DNA of 64,000 nt from the NCBI GenBank assembly GCA_917880885.1, contig OU862910.1, forward strand, positions 13,156,710 to 13,220,709, given 5' to 3'. Below, one piece after another: positions 35,612 to 45,409 of this stretch. The notes beneath the pieces were generated by a model that did not search any database, had not been told where the DNA came from, and worked only from the letters and a program-made list of their open reading frames with translations. The stretch is from Limnephilus marmoratus. Taxonomy: Eukaryota; Arthropoda; Insecta; Trichoptera; Limnephilidae. A program made the position numbers and the translations under genes. Each line of letters begins with the position of its first letter. Position 1 is the first letter of the stretch.

Positions 35612-35885
35612 GGTTAAAATGAATAAACATGTACCACAATTCATAGCTTCATCGTTTTATATGTCTAGTATTTGACAGCACACGCACGAATTGCTCTGCC
35701 TTAAGCAAATATAAATAATTTAAGCCGAACAAAGAGGATTTGCTGCTGATTTAAATCAAACTTAGTGCGGGGAGGATAAGGAGATAAGAAAGAAGAAGGT
35801 TGAGAAGTAAGAACCAATACAAATCTGCTCACTTAGGTATCTAAAGCCAATCGAAGCAAAATTTCGATTTATAATGGTGGTCTTT
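35612..35885 (+). repeat. Rep3 unit, blocks C-A
   Basis: Block C (GTACCACAATTCATAGCT, TGTCTAGTATTTGACA, GCAAATATAAATAATT, GCTGATTTAAATCAAA) matches 46050-46205 and leads into block A (GGAGGATAAGGAGATAAG). With 34858 (A-B) and 45938 (B-C) the units imply a cyclic A-B-C order. Confidence 0.65.
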
Positions 35886-35978
35886 CATCAAACGAACAAC
35901 AAACAGGATATTTTAATATGAAGCGAGTTGCAAATGTATTCAAAATTGTTAGGTACCCCAGAAGAACATTCACGAAAA

Positions 35979-36429
35979 TCTATATACATATATAAAATTC
36001 TAAAAATGTTTGTACGTATGCATGTACGTATGTCCGCTATGCGTTGCTATATTAAGCATAGGAAATGCTTGAAACTTTCAAAATACCTTCTTTAAACCCC
36101 GCGAAGGTATCTGGATTATTACAACCACATGAAAATACACCTGAAAAGTTTTTTAATCATTACGAAAACCCTTGCAAAACTGTCAAAACTTGAGAATGAC
36201 ATTTTGCAAAACAATGATTGTTGAATCAAAATTCTATTTTCGAACATCTTTAAATTAACGGATTTATTTGAAGTACTCGCCTCATACATTGAATCGAATC
36301 AAGAATTGATATTTATTTAAAATAGGTACCTACGTTAGTTACCAAAATTTATTGATTGTCTTATTAGTGGAAACAATTGAAACAATTCCTTTATTAGTGG
36401 CCAAGAAACGCATGCTGGGAACTCGCTAG
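35979..36429 (+). mobile_element. Non-autonomous Helitron
   Basis: Starts TCTATATACATATATAAAAT (35979, preceded by A) and ends CTAG (36426-36429, followed by T), matching the Helitron rule TC...CTRR between A and T. The 3' end GAAACGCATGCTGGGAACTC is a variant of the termini at 29293 and 36834. No coding capacity; needs rolling-circle Rep/helicase supplied in trans. Confidence 0.65.
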
Positions 36430-36833
36430 TATGTTATAAAACCTCCCAATTCTATTTGAACACGTGTCTCAATATTTGTAATATAAGTACATATTAATAA
36501 AAACATAAAATATGATGTTTTTTATTATTTTTCCAGCGCGTTCCTCGAATTTTAATTGGAGAAAAATATTACGTTCTGTTAGTAATTTTTTTATAATACT
36601 GGCTAAGCGGCTTTTCCCGGCAATATTTCAATCGTAATGAAGTGATGTTTGAAAGTCAAATGTCAACATCGTATTAAAGAGCGCTCTCGACAAAACATCA
36701 TAATATTTTACTCGTTTACCAATGAGACTGATTTCAGCACGATTTTTCTACGAATTTATTAATTCATTAGAGCAAACTTCAAATAAATATTTTTCAGTAA
36801 AAGTTATGTATAATATTTTATGTTATAATAATA

Positions 36834-37224
36834 CTAGCTGGTTCCCGGCATGCGTTGCTATGCCATTTAATAAAGAAATTGTTTCTCTCTGCGTGTCCTT
36901 TCCCATTCGTCCCCTTCCCCTTCCGCCTCCCCTTCTTCTCCCGTGTTCCCACTCCGCTTACTCCACCTTCCCCCTCCCCGCTAACGCCTGTCCCGTATTC
37001 CATACATTCATTCCCGGTACATTCAGCTTTCAAACAGCTCGCCCGCCACCTATTGCAATTTTTTTTAACAAATTTCAAGATGCCAGAGCTCATAAATATT
37101 TTTATACAAACCTTGTCGTGACAATAACGAACACACAAAAAAAGAATTATCCAATTTGGTGCAGTCGTTCGAAAGTTATGCGCGTACATACATTTCGGCG
37201 AATCATTTTTATTTATATAGAAGA
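36834..37224 (-). mobile_element. Non-autonomous Helitron (minus)
   Basis: On minus the 3' end is CTAG (36837-36834) followed by T, with hairpin GGCAT/ATGCC about 13 nt before it. The 5' end lies near TCTTCTATATAAATAAAAAT (37224), followed by GATTCGCCGAAATG and CGCGCATAACTTTCGAACGA. A GATA microsatellite (37221-37250) adjoins the 5' end. The 170-codon plus frame across it is meaningless. Confidence 0.7.
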
Positions 37225-37257
37225 TAGAAGATAGATAGATAGATAGATGAAATGTAC

Positions 37258-37290
37258 TCACCTCAGCGCAGGTTGCCTAGTGAGGTGTTC
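37258..37290 (+). repeat. LINE tail-like hairpin fragment
   Basis: CCTCAGCGCAGGTTGCCTAG and TGAGGTG resemble the motif CCTCAACACAGGCTTG/TGAGG in the minus-strand LINE tail at 44280-44320; CCTCA and TGAGG can pair. Confidence 0.35.
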
Positions 37291-37351
37291 ACGAAAAACT
37301 ATGGATAATATTTTCTTTTAAACCACATTTTTTTTTGTATCATAATGTTGA

Positions 37352-37761
37352 TTTTTTATTTTTACATTAGCTCTACAAAGAAGACCCTGAGAAAAATAAA
37401 TTCCCTCGGGGCCTCTGTCATCTTTGGGGATGCTGAGTGGAGGGTCTTTTTAAGGAAAGGAAAAAAAAGAGTGGGAAGAAAAGGTATGAGATATGGTTAG
37501 GTATTTGGAGGTCAGTGTGTCCACGAGAGACGGATGCGTGAATCCACCCCTCCCACTGCGGTGTAAGGCGACGGTTAATAAAAAGATCAAAAGGTCTCCC
37601 TTAACCAGTATCTCCCGATTTGGCCCGCCACGCAGTAAATTGGCAGCCGTGTCTGCCGCCAAGTCCTAGATAAACCTCATCCACATGAACCCGGACACCC
37701 CTGGTAAGTCCTCAAATAAATGGTTCCTGGGGCGGCAGTACCTACTCCCGCCTCCCAAATT
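37352..37761 (-). repeat. Rep1 long-type copy (minus)
   Basis: Full length in reverse orientation. The T-run and TTTACATTAGCTCTAC (3' end) are at left; the hairpin region (CCTCGGGGCCTCTGTCATC) and long-subfamily centre follow. The 5' end CTACTCCCGCCTCCCAAATT is at right. ATAATGTTGA before and TAATGATTGA after may be a decayed target duplication. Confidence 0.8.
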
Positions 37762-37800
37762 GTAATGATTGAACAAATTTAAAAATTGAATAAAATAAGA

Positions 37801-37870
37801 GGTCTCAATGGCCGAGTTGGTTAAGGCATTTATCCCGGTAAGACAAGAGATCCTGGGCTCGAGTCGAGTT
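37801..37870 (+). repeat. tRNA-like head of a SINE (Ser/Leu-type)
   Basis: A box TGGCCGAGTTGGTTAAGGC (37809-37827) and B box GGGCTCGAGTCGAG (about 37855) look like a tRNA-Ser or tRNA-Leu derivative. The 3' side does not pair with the 5' acceptor strand and there is no CCA-ready end, so it is not a functional tRNA gene. It begins 40 nt after a Rep1 copy. Confidence 0.5.
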
Positions 37871-37874
37871 GCGA

Positions 37875-38830
37875 TTTTACTTGTTTATTTTTCTGTTTTC
37901 ATATTTTTGGTCTTCTGCTTCAATTATTTAACGTTTAAATTTTTTAATATAAATTTTAATTTTTAATTCTTTATAAAAGCGACTGACTTCAGCAAAGCGC
38001 TTCAACAAATATACGATTTGAATGCAGCAAACGTTCCGCAGTCAGAAGCGGTACTAAATTAATTATAAAACAACAACATTCAGCATCTAAAAAGGGGAAA
38101 AGCGGAACAATCGGACGCAGCCATAAATCGCAATTGCGACGTTGCGAGGCAATTTGCTTTGAAGTCTTTCTTTACGAGAGGAAGTGAGGAGTGTGAAAAA
38201 TTTGCTGTCGGACGCCATTCTTCGCGGCACAAGGTGGTCCGAAAACACCACCATTAAGCAATTAGTCAGGGACTTTCCCTTCCATCCTCTCATCCCGCCT
38301 CTCCTCTTGCAAGCTCAGTGTACCATGACCGCAGGGGGTGGGGGGGAATTTGGGGCAACTTGTAATAGTAGGGCTAAAAAGAAAATAATTTGCCACGATG
38401 TTATTTTTTTGCCATCAATAAATAATCCTACTATGTCAGAATTCAAAAATGCATTTACCATTTAAACGTAGTTAATAACCGGCTAAGATCTAGTTTATAT
38501 ATTTTTTTCTCTAATTGAATCATTGAAAACATTGAAAAAAACCAATGTTGTACCATTTTCTATTTTTTTAATAGTTGGACAAATCTCACGATAAGTGTTA
38601 GATTTGCATTCACATAAATCTTAGACAGAAATAGCTGGTCACCGGATCTTATAAGTCAAGATTTTTTTTTACACCAGCCTAACGCATTACTCTGCAGAAG
38701 AGCAATTGACTGATTATGTCCCTTGCAGAATTGATATAAAAAATGAAAATTTTCCTTGTTTACAAATTGTTTTTGATTTTTCTGTTCACGAAAAAGCGAA
38801 ACATATAATTTGAATCCATGAAAGACGATA
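37875..38830. other. No confirmed gene
   Basis: 38090-38345 is GC-richer with frames on both strands (68 and 93 codons) but lacks recognisable domains or clean splice signals. The rest is AT-rich. Confidence 0.35.
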
Positions 38831-38834
38831 TTTA

Positions 38835-39677
38835 CAGGGTGTAACAGGACGTACCCGAGCGATTCAGCAAAAAATGTATTTGTCATTTTGGTGTCCGACG
38901 ATATTTTTTTTCTATTAAAAACCAAAATTATGTTTTTCAACCACACCGCGCTACAGTTCCCATCGCTATGGGAATTATCCCGTCCCGTCCCGTCCCGTCC
39001 GTGTGTGAGCGATAGGTGTTGTTTCGTGTGGTAAATATGCTATTAGAACGAGACGCAACGCTTATCAAGTGTCCGCTAGGCTATAAACCGTAGATTCTCA
39101 ACGTGGGCGATAACGCTCCCTTGGGGGCGTTTCAGACTTTCAGGGGGGCAGTAGGAGACCCAGAGAGACCCTCCCACCGCATTCAATTTAGTCCCATCCC
39201 ATCCCATTAGGGCCCATCCATCCACTTTTTTTTTCATTATCCCATTACGTATTACGCCCCCTTCATTGTGGCAAAAATAACACCATCGTAGTACCCCATT
39301 ACGCCCCATTCGTCATGATATCCCATTACGCCTCCTTTTTTGTGGCAAATGTAACCCCGTCGTGGTATCCCATTACGCCCCCCTCCCCCCGTTGTGGTCA
39401 ATTGCTGTTTCTGTTTTCAATTATAAAAACAAGTTAGGGGGCGCTAGAAATAAAAATATTCTCAAAGTGGGCGGTTGGCAAAAAAAGGTTGAGAACCTGT
39501 GCTATAAACGCTCTACTTTTTAGTCAGTTGCGGCACGTGATGGAAAAACATTTTTATCGTTTTTAATAGAAAAACAATGTCATAGGACACCAAAATGGCA
39601 TGCACATTTTTTACTCCAAATATGCTCAAGAATCGATGGTTAAAATCCCTCGGGTATATCCTGTTACACACTATATA
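38835..39677. mobile_element. TIR element (Rep5-related) with nested hAT MITE
   Basis: The left arm from CAGGGTGTAACAGGACGTACC, with CATTTTGGTGTCC, TTTTTCTATTAAAAAC and ATGTTTTTC, is matched in inverted orientation at 39677-39540 (TGTAACAGGATATACCCGAG, CATTTTGGTGTCC, TTTTTCTATTAAAAAC). These arms of 110-140 bp bound a DNA element of unknown superfamily, interrupted by the insertion at 39089-39500. CCCGT is repeated four times at about 38975-38999. Confidence 0.6.
39089..39500. mobile_element. hAT-type MITE with target duplication
   Basis: Flanked by the identical word GCTATAAAC (39080-39088 and 39501-39509), consistent with the 8-bp duplication of hAT elements. Left end has GATTCTCAACGTGGGCG; the right end reversed begins ACAGGTTCTCAACC, the familiar hAT-MITE terminus GGTTCTCAAC. 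The interior has imperfect tandem repeats of CCCATTACGCCCCC with GTGGCAAA. No transposase is encoded. Confidence 0.75.
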
Positions 39678-39859
39678 CAGGATAAAATATTTATACGGGA
39701 ATTTATGGGAATGGGAATATGGGTACGTTTGACTTTGCAACAAATACTTCGTAAAAATCAAAAATTTTTAAGCTTTTTACGTGAGTAATATTTTCCCACA
39801 TCATCATTGACGAACTTTTTACTAGTTTCAATAATATGAAATTTTCCAACACACAATGA

Positions 39860-40607
39860 TTAAGATTATGATCACAGCAAAAACGAGATTCGAGACCTTG
39901 GCGTGATTTTTGAAGCAAATCTCTCTTTCAAATCTTACATATCAGACATTGTCTCCCGCGCCAACAAAATGCTCGGATTTGTTCTTCGTAATGCGAGATC
40001 ATTTACTAATGGAATTGCAATACGAAGAACATATGAAGCACTTGTCCGCAGTATCCTGGAATACAGCTCCATTATTTGGGCACCCTCTGTAAAAAACCAT
40101 ATTCTAGAAATAAAAAAAGTACAAAAAAGGTTTATGCGTTACCTATATATGAGGGAATATACATACTACCCATTCCTATATCCATCGTTGTTCTTAACAG
40201 GAATGCTTGATCTTAATACGTTAGAAGCCCGCCGAAAAATATTTTTGGGGAAACTGATCTCCGGTACTGTAATGAATCCACCTATGTTGAAGGAGATTAA
40301 CCTATATGTCCCTAACGCGTATACTCGTGGGAGATCCCACATACTTTTTTATGCCCCGAAAGCGAGAACTTCTGCCTTTCAGAATGCCCCATTAAATAGA
40401 GCAATTCAACTGCTTAACGATTCTGCATTGAGCATTGATATCTTCAATGTTACCTATAGAGAGTTCAGTAACTATCTTTTGACATATGTCTCAACATAAA
40501 CTGCCCCCTTGGCCTTTTTTTTTCTTGTATTTTGTAATCTTCTCCGTAATAATTTGGTGTATAACTGTTTTATGGAGAACCAGAAAAAATAAATAAATAA
40601 ATAAATA
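39860..40607 (+). pseudogene. LINE ORF2 C-terminal half and 3' UTR
   Basis: An open frame ending in TAA (40497-40499) encodes EIRDLGVIFEANLSFKSYI, then SILEYSSIIWAPSVKNHILE and KKVQKRFMRYLY. This is the segment after the RT domain in Jockey-like ORF2 (LGV-FD-L-F; LEY-S-W-P; I-VQ-RF-R). No frame breaks occur in the last 200 codons, so the copy is fairly young. It is 5'-truncated near 39860. The 3' UTR ends in AGAAAAAATAAATAAATAAA at 40581-40607. Confidence 0.8.
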
Positions 40608-40829
40608 GCGCCGACAAACAAATTATAAAAAAATTAAAATCTGCATATTTTATGTGCGAAAGCTTAATTGAAAAGGCTTTTGCGGTGATAATATTTAATT
40701 CTTTAATTAAGAACTTCATTAAAGCGAGAGACATGATATTCATTCAGTAGTAACACCAAGTTATTTTTTTCTAATTCGCGTAGTAAAAACCAAATGCATT
40801 CAAATAATTTCTTGTTTCATTTTTTTCAG

Positions 40830-40912
40830 AAATGCTGTCAATCGGGTTCGCCAGCGAACTCGTTTGTTCCTCAAAACGGGAAAGCTCTTCAAAACACGAA
40901 GGATGCTGTTAG
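40830..40912 (+). CDS. Candidate host-gene exon (83 nt)
   Basis: A pyrimidine tract (TTTCATTTTTTTCAG, ending 40829) is followed by 83 nt of balanced composition and then AG|GTAATT (donor at 40913). Frame 1 is open throughout and reads KCCQSGSPANSFVPQNGKAL, then QNTKDAVR. Frame 2 is open too, so coding is not proved. The splice signals, the GC jump against AT-rich flanks and the absence of repeat similarity make it the best single host-exon candidate here. I do not recognise the protein. Confidence 0.35.
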
Positions 40913-40919
40913 GTAATTA

Positions 40920-41330
40920 TTTCACAATCCTAACACGACCTTTTTATAAATTTGACCTGCTTTGAATTTCGCTCATACGCTCGAAGTGTTTGTTCACCTA
41001 AACATATATTTGATTTCAAGGTTTATTGTAACTCTCTTTTGAAACATGTGGCGTGTTGAAGTTTCAGCATTAATCTCTTGAAAGGCCAATTAATTAAGTA
41101 AATCGTCTTTATCTATGCCCCAGTGTAAACAACCAAAAAAAAAGTATAATTTTTTTTCCAAATAATCGTAGGTGTCCATCAACGAACATCGATGTACAGA
41201 GATTGAAAGATTTCCCTTCCATGTAGTATATGACTTTACATCATAATTCCACACGTGAACATAAAAATTATGAAACGGAACAAAAATGACTTTTAGCAAC
41301 AATTTCAAAATGATTTAAAAAAACCGGCAT
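40920..41330. other. AT-rich DNA without recognised genes
   Basis: If 40830-40912 is an exon, this would be the start of its downstream intron. A 72-codon minus frame at 41090-41308 is unremarkable. Confidence 0.35.
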
Positions 41331-41336
41331 GCATCG

Positions 41337-41780
41337 TTTTTTTTTACATTAGCTCCACACAGGAGGCACCGAGGAAAACAATTTCCCTAGGGGCCTATGT
41401 CATCTTTGAGGATGCTGTGTGGAGGGTTTTTTAAGGGAAAGGAAGGAGAAGAAGATATGCGTAGGAAAAAGGTATGAGGGGTGGGTAGGAATCTGGGGGT
41501 CAGTGTGGCCAGGAGTGACGGACGTATGAATCTATTTCTCACACTGCGGTTCAAGGTGGGAGAATCCGGCTGGAGAGGTTAAAAGGTTCCGATTCAGCCC
41601 GCCACGCAGTGTTTGAGTAAACGTATTCGCCACCAAGACATAGACAAACCTCTTTCCATGAACCCGGGCATCCCTGCTAAGTCACCAAACGTAGCGAACC
41701 ACTTGGAGTGACCTGTGGCAGGGGTGTTGGATGTCCAATAAATGGTTCCCGGGGCGGCAGTACCCATACCCGCCTCCTAA
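41337..41780 (-). repeat. Rep1 long-type copy (minus), full length
   Basis: T-run and TTACATTAGCTCCACACAGG at left (3' end), hairpin region, long-subfamily centre, and the 5' end TACCCATACCCGCCTCC at right. ATCGT flanks both sides (ATCGTTTTT before, AATCGTG after) and may be a short target duplication. Confidence 0.8.
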
Positions 41781-42097
41781 ATCGTGTTAACAGAAAATCA
41801 TTCATGTAGCGAAGTAAATACTTATCTGGATATACTCGTAAATAAATTGCAAACGTCAAACCGAATAAACCAAAACAGTGACATCGCTATGTTAGTTTAG
41901 ATAAGTGTGACATATCGTGCGAGGAAAAAATTGTTTGAACAAACAAGATGTTATTACAAATTTAAATTAAATTATATCTCTGTTAAGAACGCATTCAGAC
42001 AGTCAGACACTGTTTATTTATTTATAGATGAATCAAAAAGCAATAGATTTAGGTGACATAAATTTAAACCTTCCGTGCAAACATATATATATTTAAA

Positions 42098-42406
42098 TGA
42101 GCTCCACACAGGAGGCCCCGAGGAAATAAAATTCCCTCAGGGCCTATGTCATCTTTGGGGATGCTGCGTGGAGGATTTTTTAAGGAAAGGAAGGAGAGGA
42201 GAGTTCTGGGAAGGAAAAGGGCTTCAGGGGTGGGTAGGAATCTGGGTTTCAGTGTGTCCTGGTCATCCGCCTTCAAGACCTAGGCAAACCTCGCCCCATG
42301 AACCCGGGCACCCCTGCTAAATCACCAAACGTAGCGAACTACTTGGGGTTACCTATGGCAGAGGTGTTCAGTGTTGGTTATCCAATAAAGGTTCCCGGGG
42401 CGGCGG
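42098..42406 (-). repeat. Rep1 short-type copy (minus)
   Basis: TGAGCTCCACACAGGAGGCC at left starts the 3' hairpin. The right end stops at GTTCCCGGGGCGGCGG, a few bases short of the usual 5' start. It lacks the long-subfamily block and a clear A-tail. Confidence 0.8.
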
Positions 42407-42409
42407 AAA

Positions 42410-44230
42410 TGTGAAATCGTGTCTCCTTTATCAGGCACAAGAACTTCTCTTCACTGATAAAGTGTACATGACTAATGATGACCTTAAATACAATATTTTT
42501 TGAAATATACATTGTAAGTATAAAAATAATGCATATTTGTTTAATATCACAATAAAAAAAATATTTGTATATCATTTTAATTCTCGAATCCAATTTCAAA
42601 TAATCTAGAATATTCTGATTTCATTTTCATAATTTCATTTTATAAGATGACCATGAAGCTCACCTCTCTGCATTTTAAATTAATTTATGAGTAGCCAGCA
42701 AGCGATAAATCTTAATCAGCGATGGACAAAGATATTCTAGAAACTACCCCTTTGTTCCAAACACGTCCGAATTGCACAGCGGTCCAAACTAACTTCATCG
42801 CCGTAATCAAAGTTGCTAAATACTTGGAGTACCTGCCTGTGCAAACACGTGTTCCGGCTAAACAAAGCAGAGTACAAATTATATATTCAAGCTAAATATA
42901 TTGACCACGGTAATCCACCCCCTACCCTTATCGAGTGGCGGTAAGGTAACCCCACGACACTTCGGATGCATTCCAAGCAGCTGAGGTCTTACGGCCCCCC
43001 GAAGGCATTAACTCTCCAAAGCGAAGCGGTGTCCCTCTAGGGCTGGCTTAGGATACACTAGCACTAGACACAGGTGGGGGGAATTTGATATTAGATAGGT
43101 GCCTTGTAATTTGATTAAAATTAGTGACGTGCTGATTTCGAACAACGACATAATTAATAAACAGTGAAATTTACGGAGAAAATTAGCAAGACGAACACTA
43201 TCAAAACTTGACTCGGTTGATAAGCTTTTTAGAATAGGCCACTTACATGGACTTCATAACGACTTGGAAAAAATCGTGTGGATAGAGTTTTTTACTAAGA
43301 TTACGAAAATGTTAGTAAAAATTTTTAGAAACGTACTGTTTTTTTAATTTTTAAATAAATAAATCCATTATTTGGGCTCGTGACGTCACTACATGAAAAT
43401 GTCCCGTCGCCGAAAATGTTCCTATTAATTTTATAAAATTCCACACTGATTTATTTTTTTATATGGCATCACTTTGATTTCAGGCGAATTTTTGAATTCG
43501 TTCACTAGATTTATTGTTTGTTCTCTGCGAACTTATCATTTGGTTTGATTTTTTGAGAGTTGTTCTGAAGAGAACCCCGTACAATTAATGGGTACGGGGT
43601 TCTCTTCAGAACGTGAAGATGATGTCGGTACATGTTTTAGAGGTATAATGATTGTGGTGCTGATTTTAACAAAATAAAATTTTATAATATTCTTATTATT
43701 ATTACAATTTACAAGTTCAAGTATATTACATTGAATTTAGTAATATAGACGCTGTACATTATAATGATTTATGATCAATAATATGGACCAAGGAAAAAAA
43801 TATTTATGAGATGTAATATTTTTGGTATGCCTCGTTATTCTCCTGTGCCATTCGTGTGGAAAACGTTCTTTTTTTTTAAATGATTTTCGGCTTTGTAATT
43901 ATCGTTTTGTCACACCTATTAAATTATGTCCCGTCTTTCCGGTTTATAAAAAATGGTCTGATTTTTCGGTTTGAAATTTTCAAAAAATCCCCAGGGTTTC
44001 AAAAATACGATTAAAAAAAAAAATACGGAATATCTTAGAATATTTGCCTAAACCGGAAATTTTTTTTAAAAAATGTGATGCAAGTGGCCTATTATATGCA
44101 CTTGGGTTGATTGCCTGAAACGAGTGAATCCATTTCGATTTGCATACTACCATTTGTGGAGAAATATTGCATATTGTTTGATTATTTGGGCGTGCGTAAT
44201 CCGTAACAAAGCAAATAACAGCATGCACTG
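42410..44230. other. No recognised gene; GC patch at 42905-43080
   Basis: 42905-43080 is markedly GC-richer (CCACCCCCTACCCTTATCG ... GGCCCCCCGAAGGC), reminiscent of a non-LTR element UTR, but without a recognisable frame. A TGACGTCA word is at 43380-43387. The remainder is AT-rich apart from the hairpin listed separately. Confidence 0.35.
43562..43612. other. Perfect 21-bp hairpin
   Basis: GTTCTGAAGAGAACCCCGTA plus C at 43562-43582 is exactly complementary to 43592-43612, with a 9-nt loop (AATTAATGG). An uninterrupted 21-bp GC-containing stem in AT-rich DNA is unlikely by chance. It could be the core of a tiny foldback element or a small hairpin RNA. Confidence 0.6.
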
Positions 44231-44231
44231 A

Positions 44232-44462
44232 TTTATTTATTTTGTTTCTTTACACTGCAGGTAAAATGTTTACAATACAATTTGTCACCTCACTAGGACA
44301 AGCCTGTGTTGAGGTTAACAATTATACAAATTAACAAAATAACACATAATTATACAGAATATAATTAAACAGATATTGAAAGAACAATATTGTTGAATTT
44401 CAGATTGAGATTATGTGTACCCACTAAACTGATGGCGCTAGGTAGTATATTAAATTTTTTGT
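44232..44462 (-). pseudogene. LINE 3' end with C-terminal residues (minus)
   Basis: On minus, KFNILPSAISLV ... NLNLKFNNIVLSISV ends at TAA (44367-44365). This has the FN-LP-I and FK-like spacing of LINE C-termini. The 3' UTR includes CCTCAACACAGGCTTG and TGAGG and ends in an A-rich AAATAAATAAA tail (44232-44246 on plus). Confidence 0.55.
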
Positions 44463-44594
44463 TTTTTTTTTTAAGGATTAAGTTGTAAATCATAAATATA
44501 TGTATATAATATAACATGCTGTAAATTTGGCAGGAGGAAGATGAAAAAAAAAAACGGTTTAAACAAAAATAATATTATGCTTTTGAATGTATGG

Positions 44595-44670
44595 AACTAA
44601 TGTAAAAAAAATTAAAAAGATAACACACCATCGAATAAAACATTAAAAATAATATAAACTGATTAATTAT
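44595..44670 (+). repeat. Repeat shared with 14520-14595
   Basis: AATGTAAAAAAA followed by ATAACACACCATCGAATAAA, CATTAAAAAT and ACTGATTA matches ATGTAAAA, ATCACACCACCGAATAAAA, TATTAAAAAT and GACTGATTA near 14520. In both cases it begins with a Rep1-like GTAAAA junction. Confidence 0.5.
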
Positions 44671-44699
44671 TATACTTTTGAATGTAGCTATAACTTTGT

Positions 44700-45115
44700 G
44701 GTTATCCATTAAAGAAAAATGAAACAATACAACTTTGTATAAACCACTTATATAATTCGTAAATCCTACCGGTTTCGGAACAAACGTTCCTTCTTCAGGG
44801 AAAGCTTATACTAATAAAAAATAATACTTATACTTAAAAATAATATTAATTGAGCTTATTATTATCATTTAACTAATAATTTAGAAAGGACAAAGTAGAG
44901 AAAATCAATTGGCAATTCTCGACTAACGCAAATAATTTAAGATTCTTTTTAAAAGTGTACAAGGAATTAGATGAATTTATATGTTCTGGAAGGCTATTAA
45001 ATTTGAGTAGAGCTTGATGAAAATAATTTCTTTGACCAAAAGCAGATTTAGTTTGAATTGCCATAAAGTTCAGACCAGGGCCAATTCTCGTAGTACGAAT
45101 TTGCTGTGTTCTTTC
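44700..45115 (-). pseudogene. LINE C-terminus with hammerhead-like 3' UTR motif (minus)
   Basis: On minus, TTRIGPGLNFMAIQTKSAFG, then QRNYFHQALLKFNSLPEHIN and YTFKKNLKLF (about 45105-44920), with the stop at 44875-44873, is a clear non-LTR ORF2 end (G-R-F--ALLKFNSLP-I...FKKNLK). About 75 nt after the stop the 3' UTR has a CTGAAGA/stem/GAAA stem-loop (44798-44764). 5'-truncated. Confidence 0.7.
44764..44798 (-). ncRNA. Hammerhead-like stem-loop in LINE 3' UTR
   Basis: Minus strand: CTGAAGA, one A, stem GGAAC/GTTCC around GTTT, GAAA, palindromic CCGG, TA, then GGA that can pair with TCC upstream of CTGAAGA. The layout equals that at 27003-27047. The extra A before the stem deviates from the hammerhead consensus. 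Confidence 0.45.
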
Positions 45116-45176
45116 TGTAATATTAATATTATTAAAAAATTTACAAAGCTTTTAAAAATCTTCAAAGGGATTAATA

Positions 45177-45405
45177 GGTATACTATCTTAAACCATACAA
45201 TCTTTCATAGATAAATATTTTGTGATCACCTGTCTAACTAGAACCAATAATAATTGTTATAACACCCCACGTAATCTAACATTGCAAATAGTTATATTAT
45301 CTTAAATCATACGGCAATCTTTTATAGATAAATATTTTGTGATCACCTGTCTAACATCAACTTATAATTATTATTAGACCCCACATAATCTAACATTGTC
45401 ATTTG
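45177..45405. repeat. Tandem duplication of about 115 bp
   Basis: ATCTTTCATAGATAAATATT, TTGTGATCACCTGTCTAAC and CCCCACGTAATCTAACATTG in the first unit recur as ATCTTTTATAGATAAATATT, TTGTGATCACCTGTCTAAC and CCCCACATAATCTAACATTG in the second. Confidence 0.8.
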
Positions 45406-45409
45406 AGCT

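Noticed and set aside
36722..37234. 170-codon plus frame and 147-codon minus frame
   Set aside because: Both run through a non-autonomous Helitron and its pyrimidine-rich interior, and have low-complexity, repeat-derived composition.
37801..37870. Functional tRNA gene
   Set aside because: A and B boxes are present, but the acceptor stem cannot form and the B box is degenerate; a SINE head fits better.
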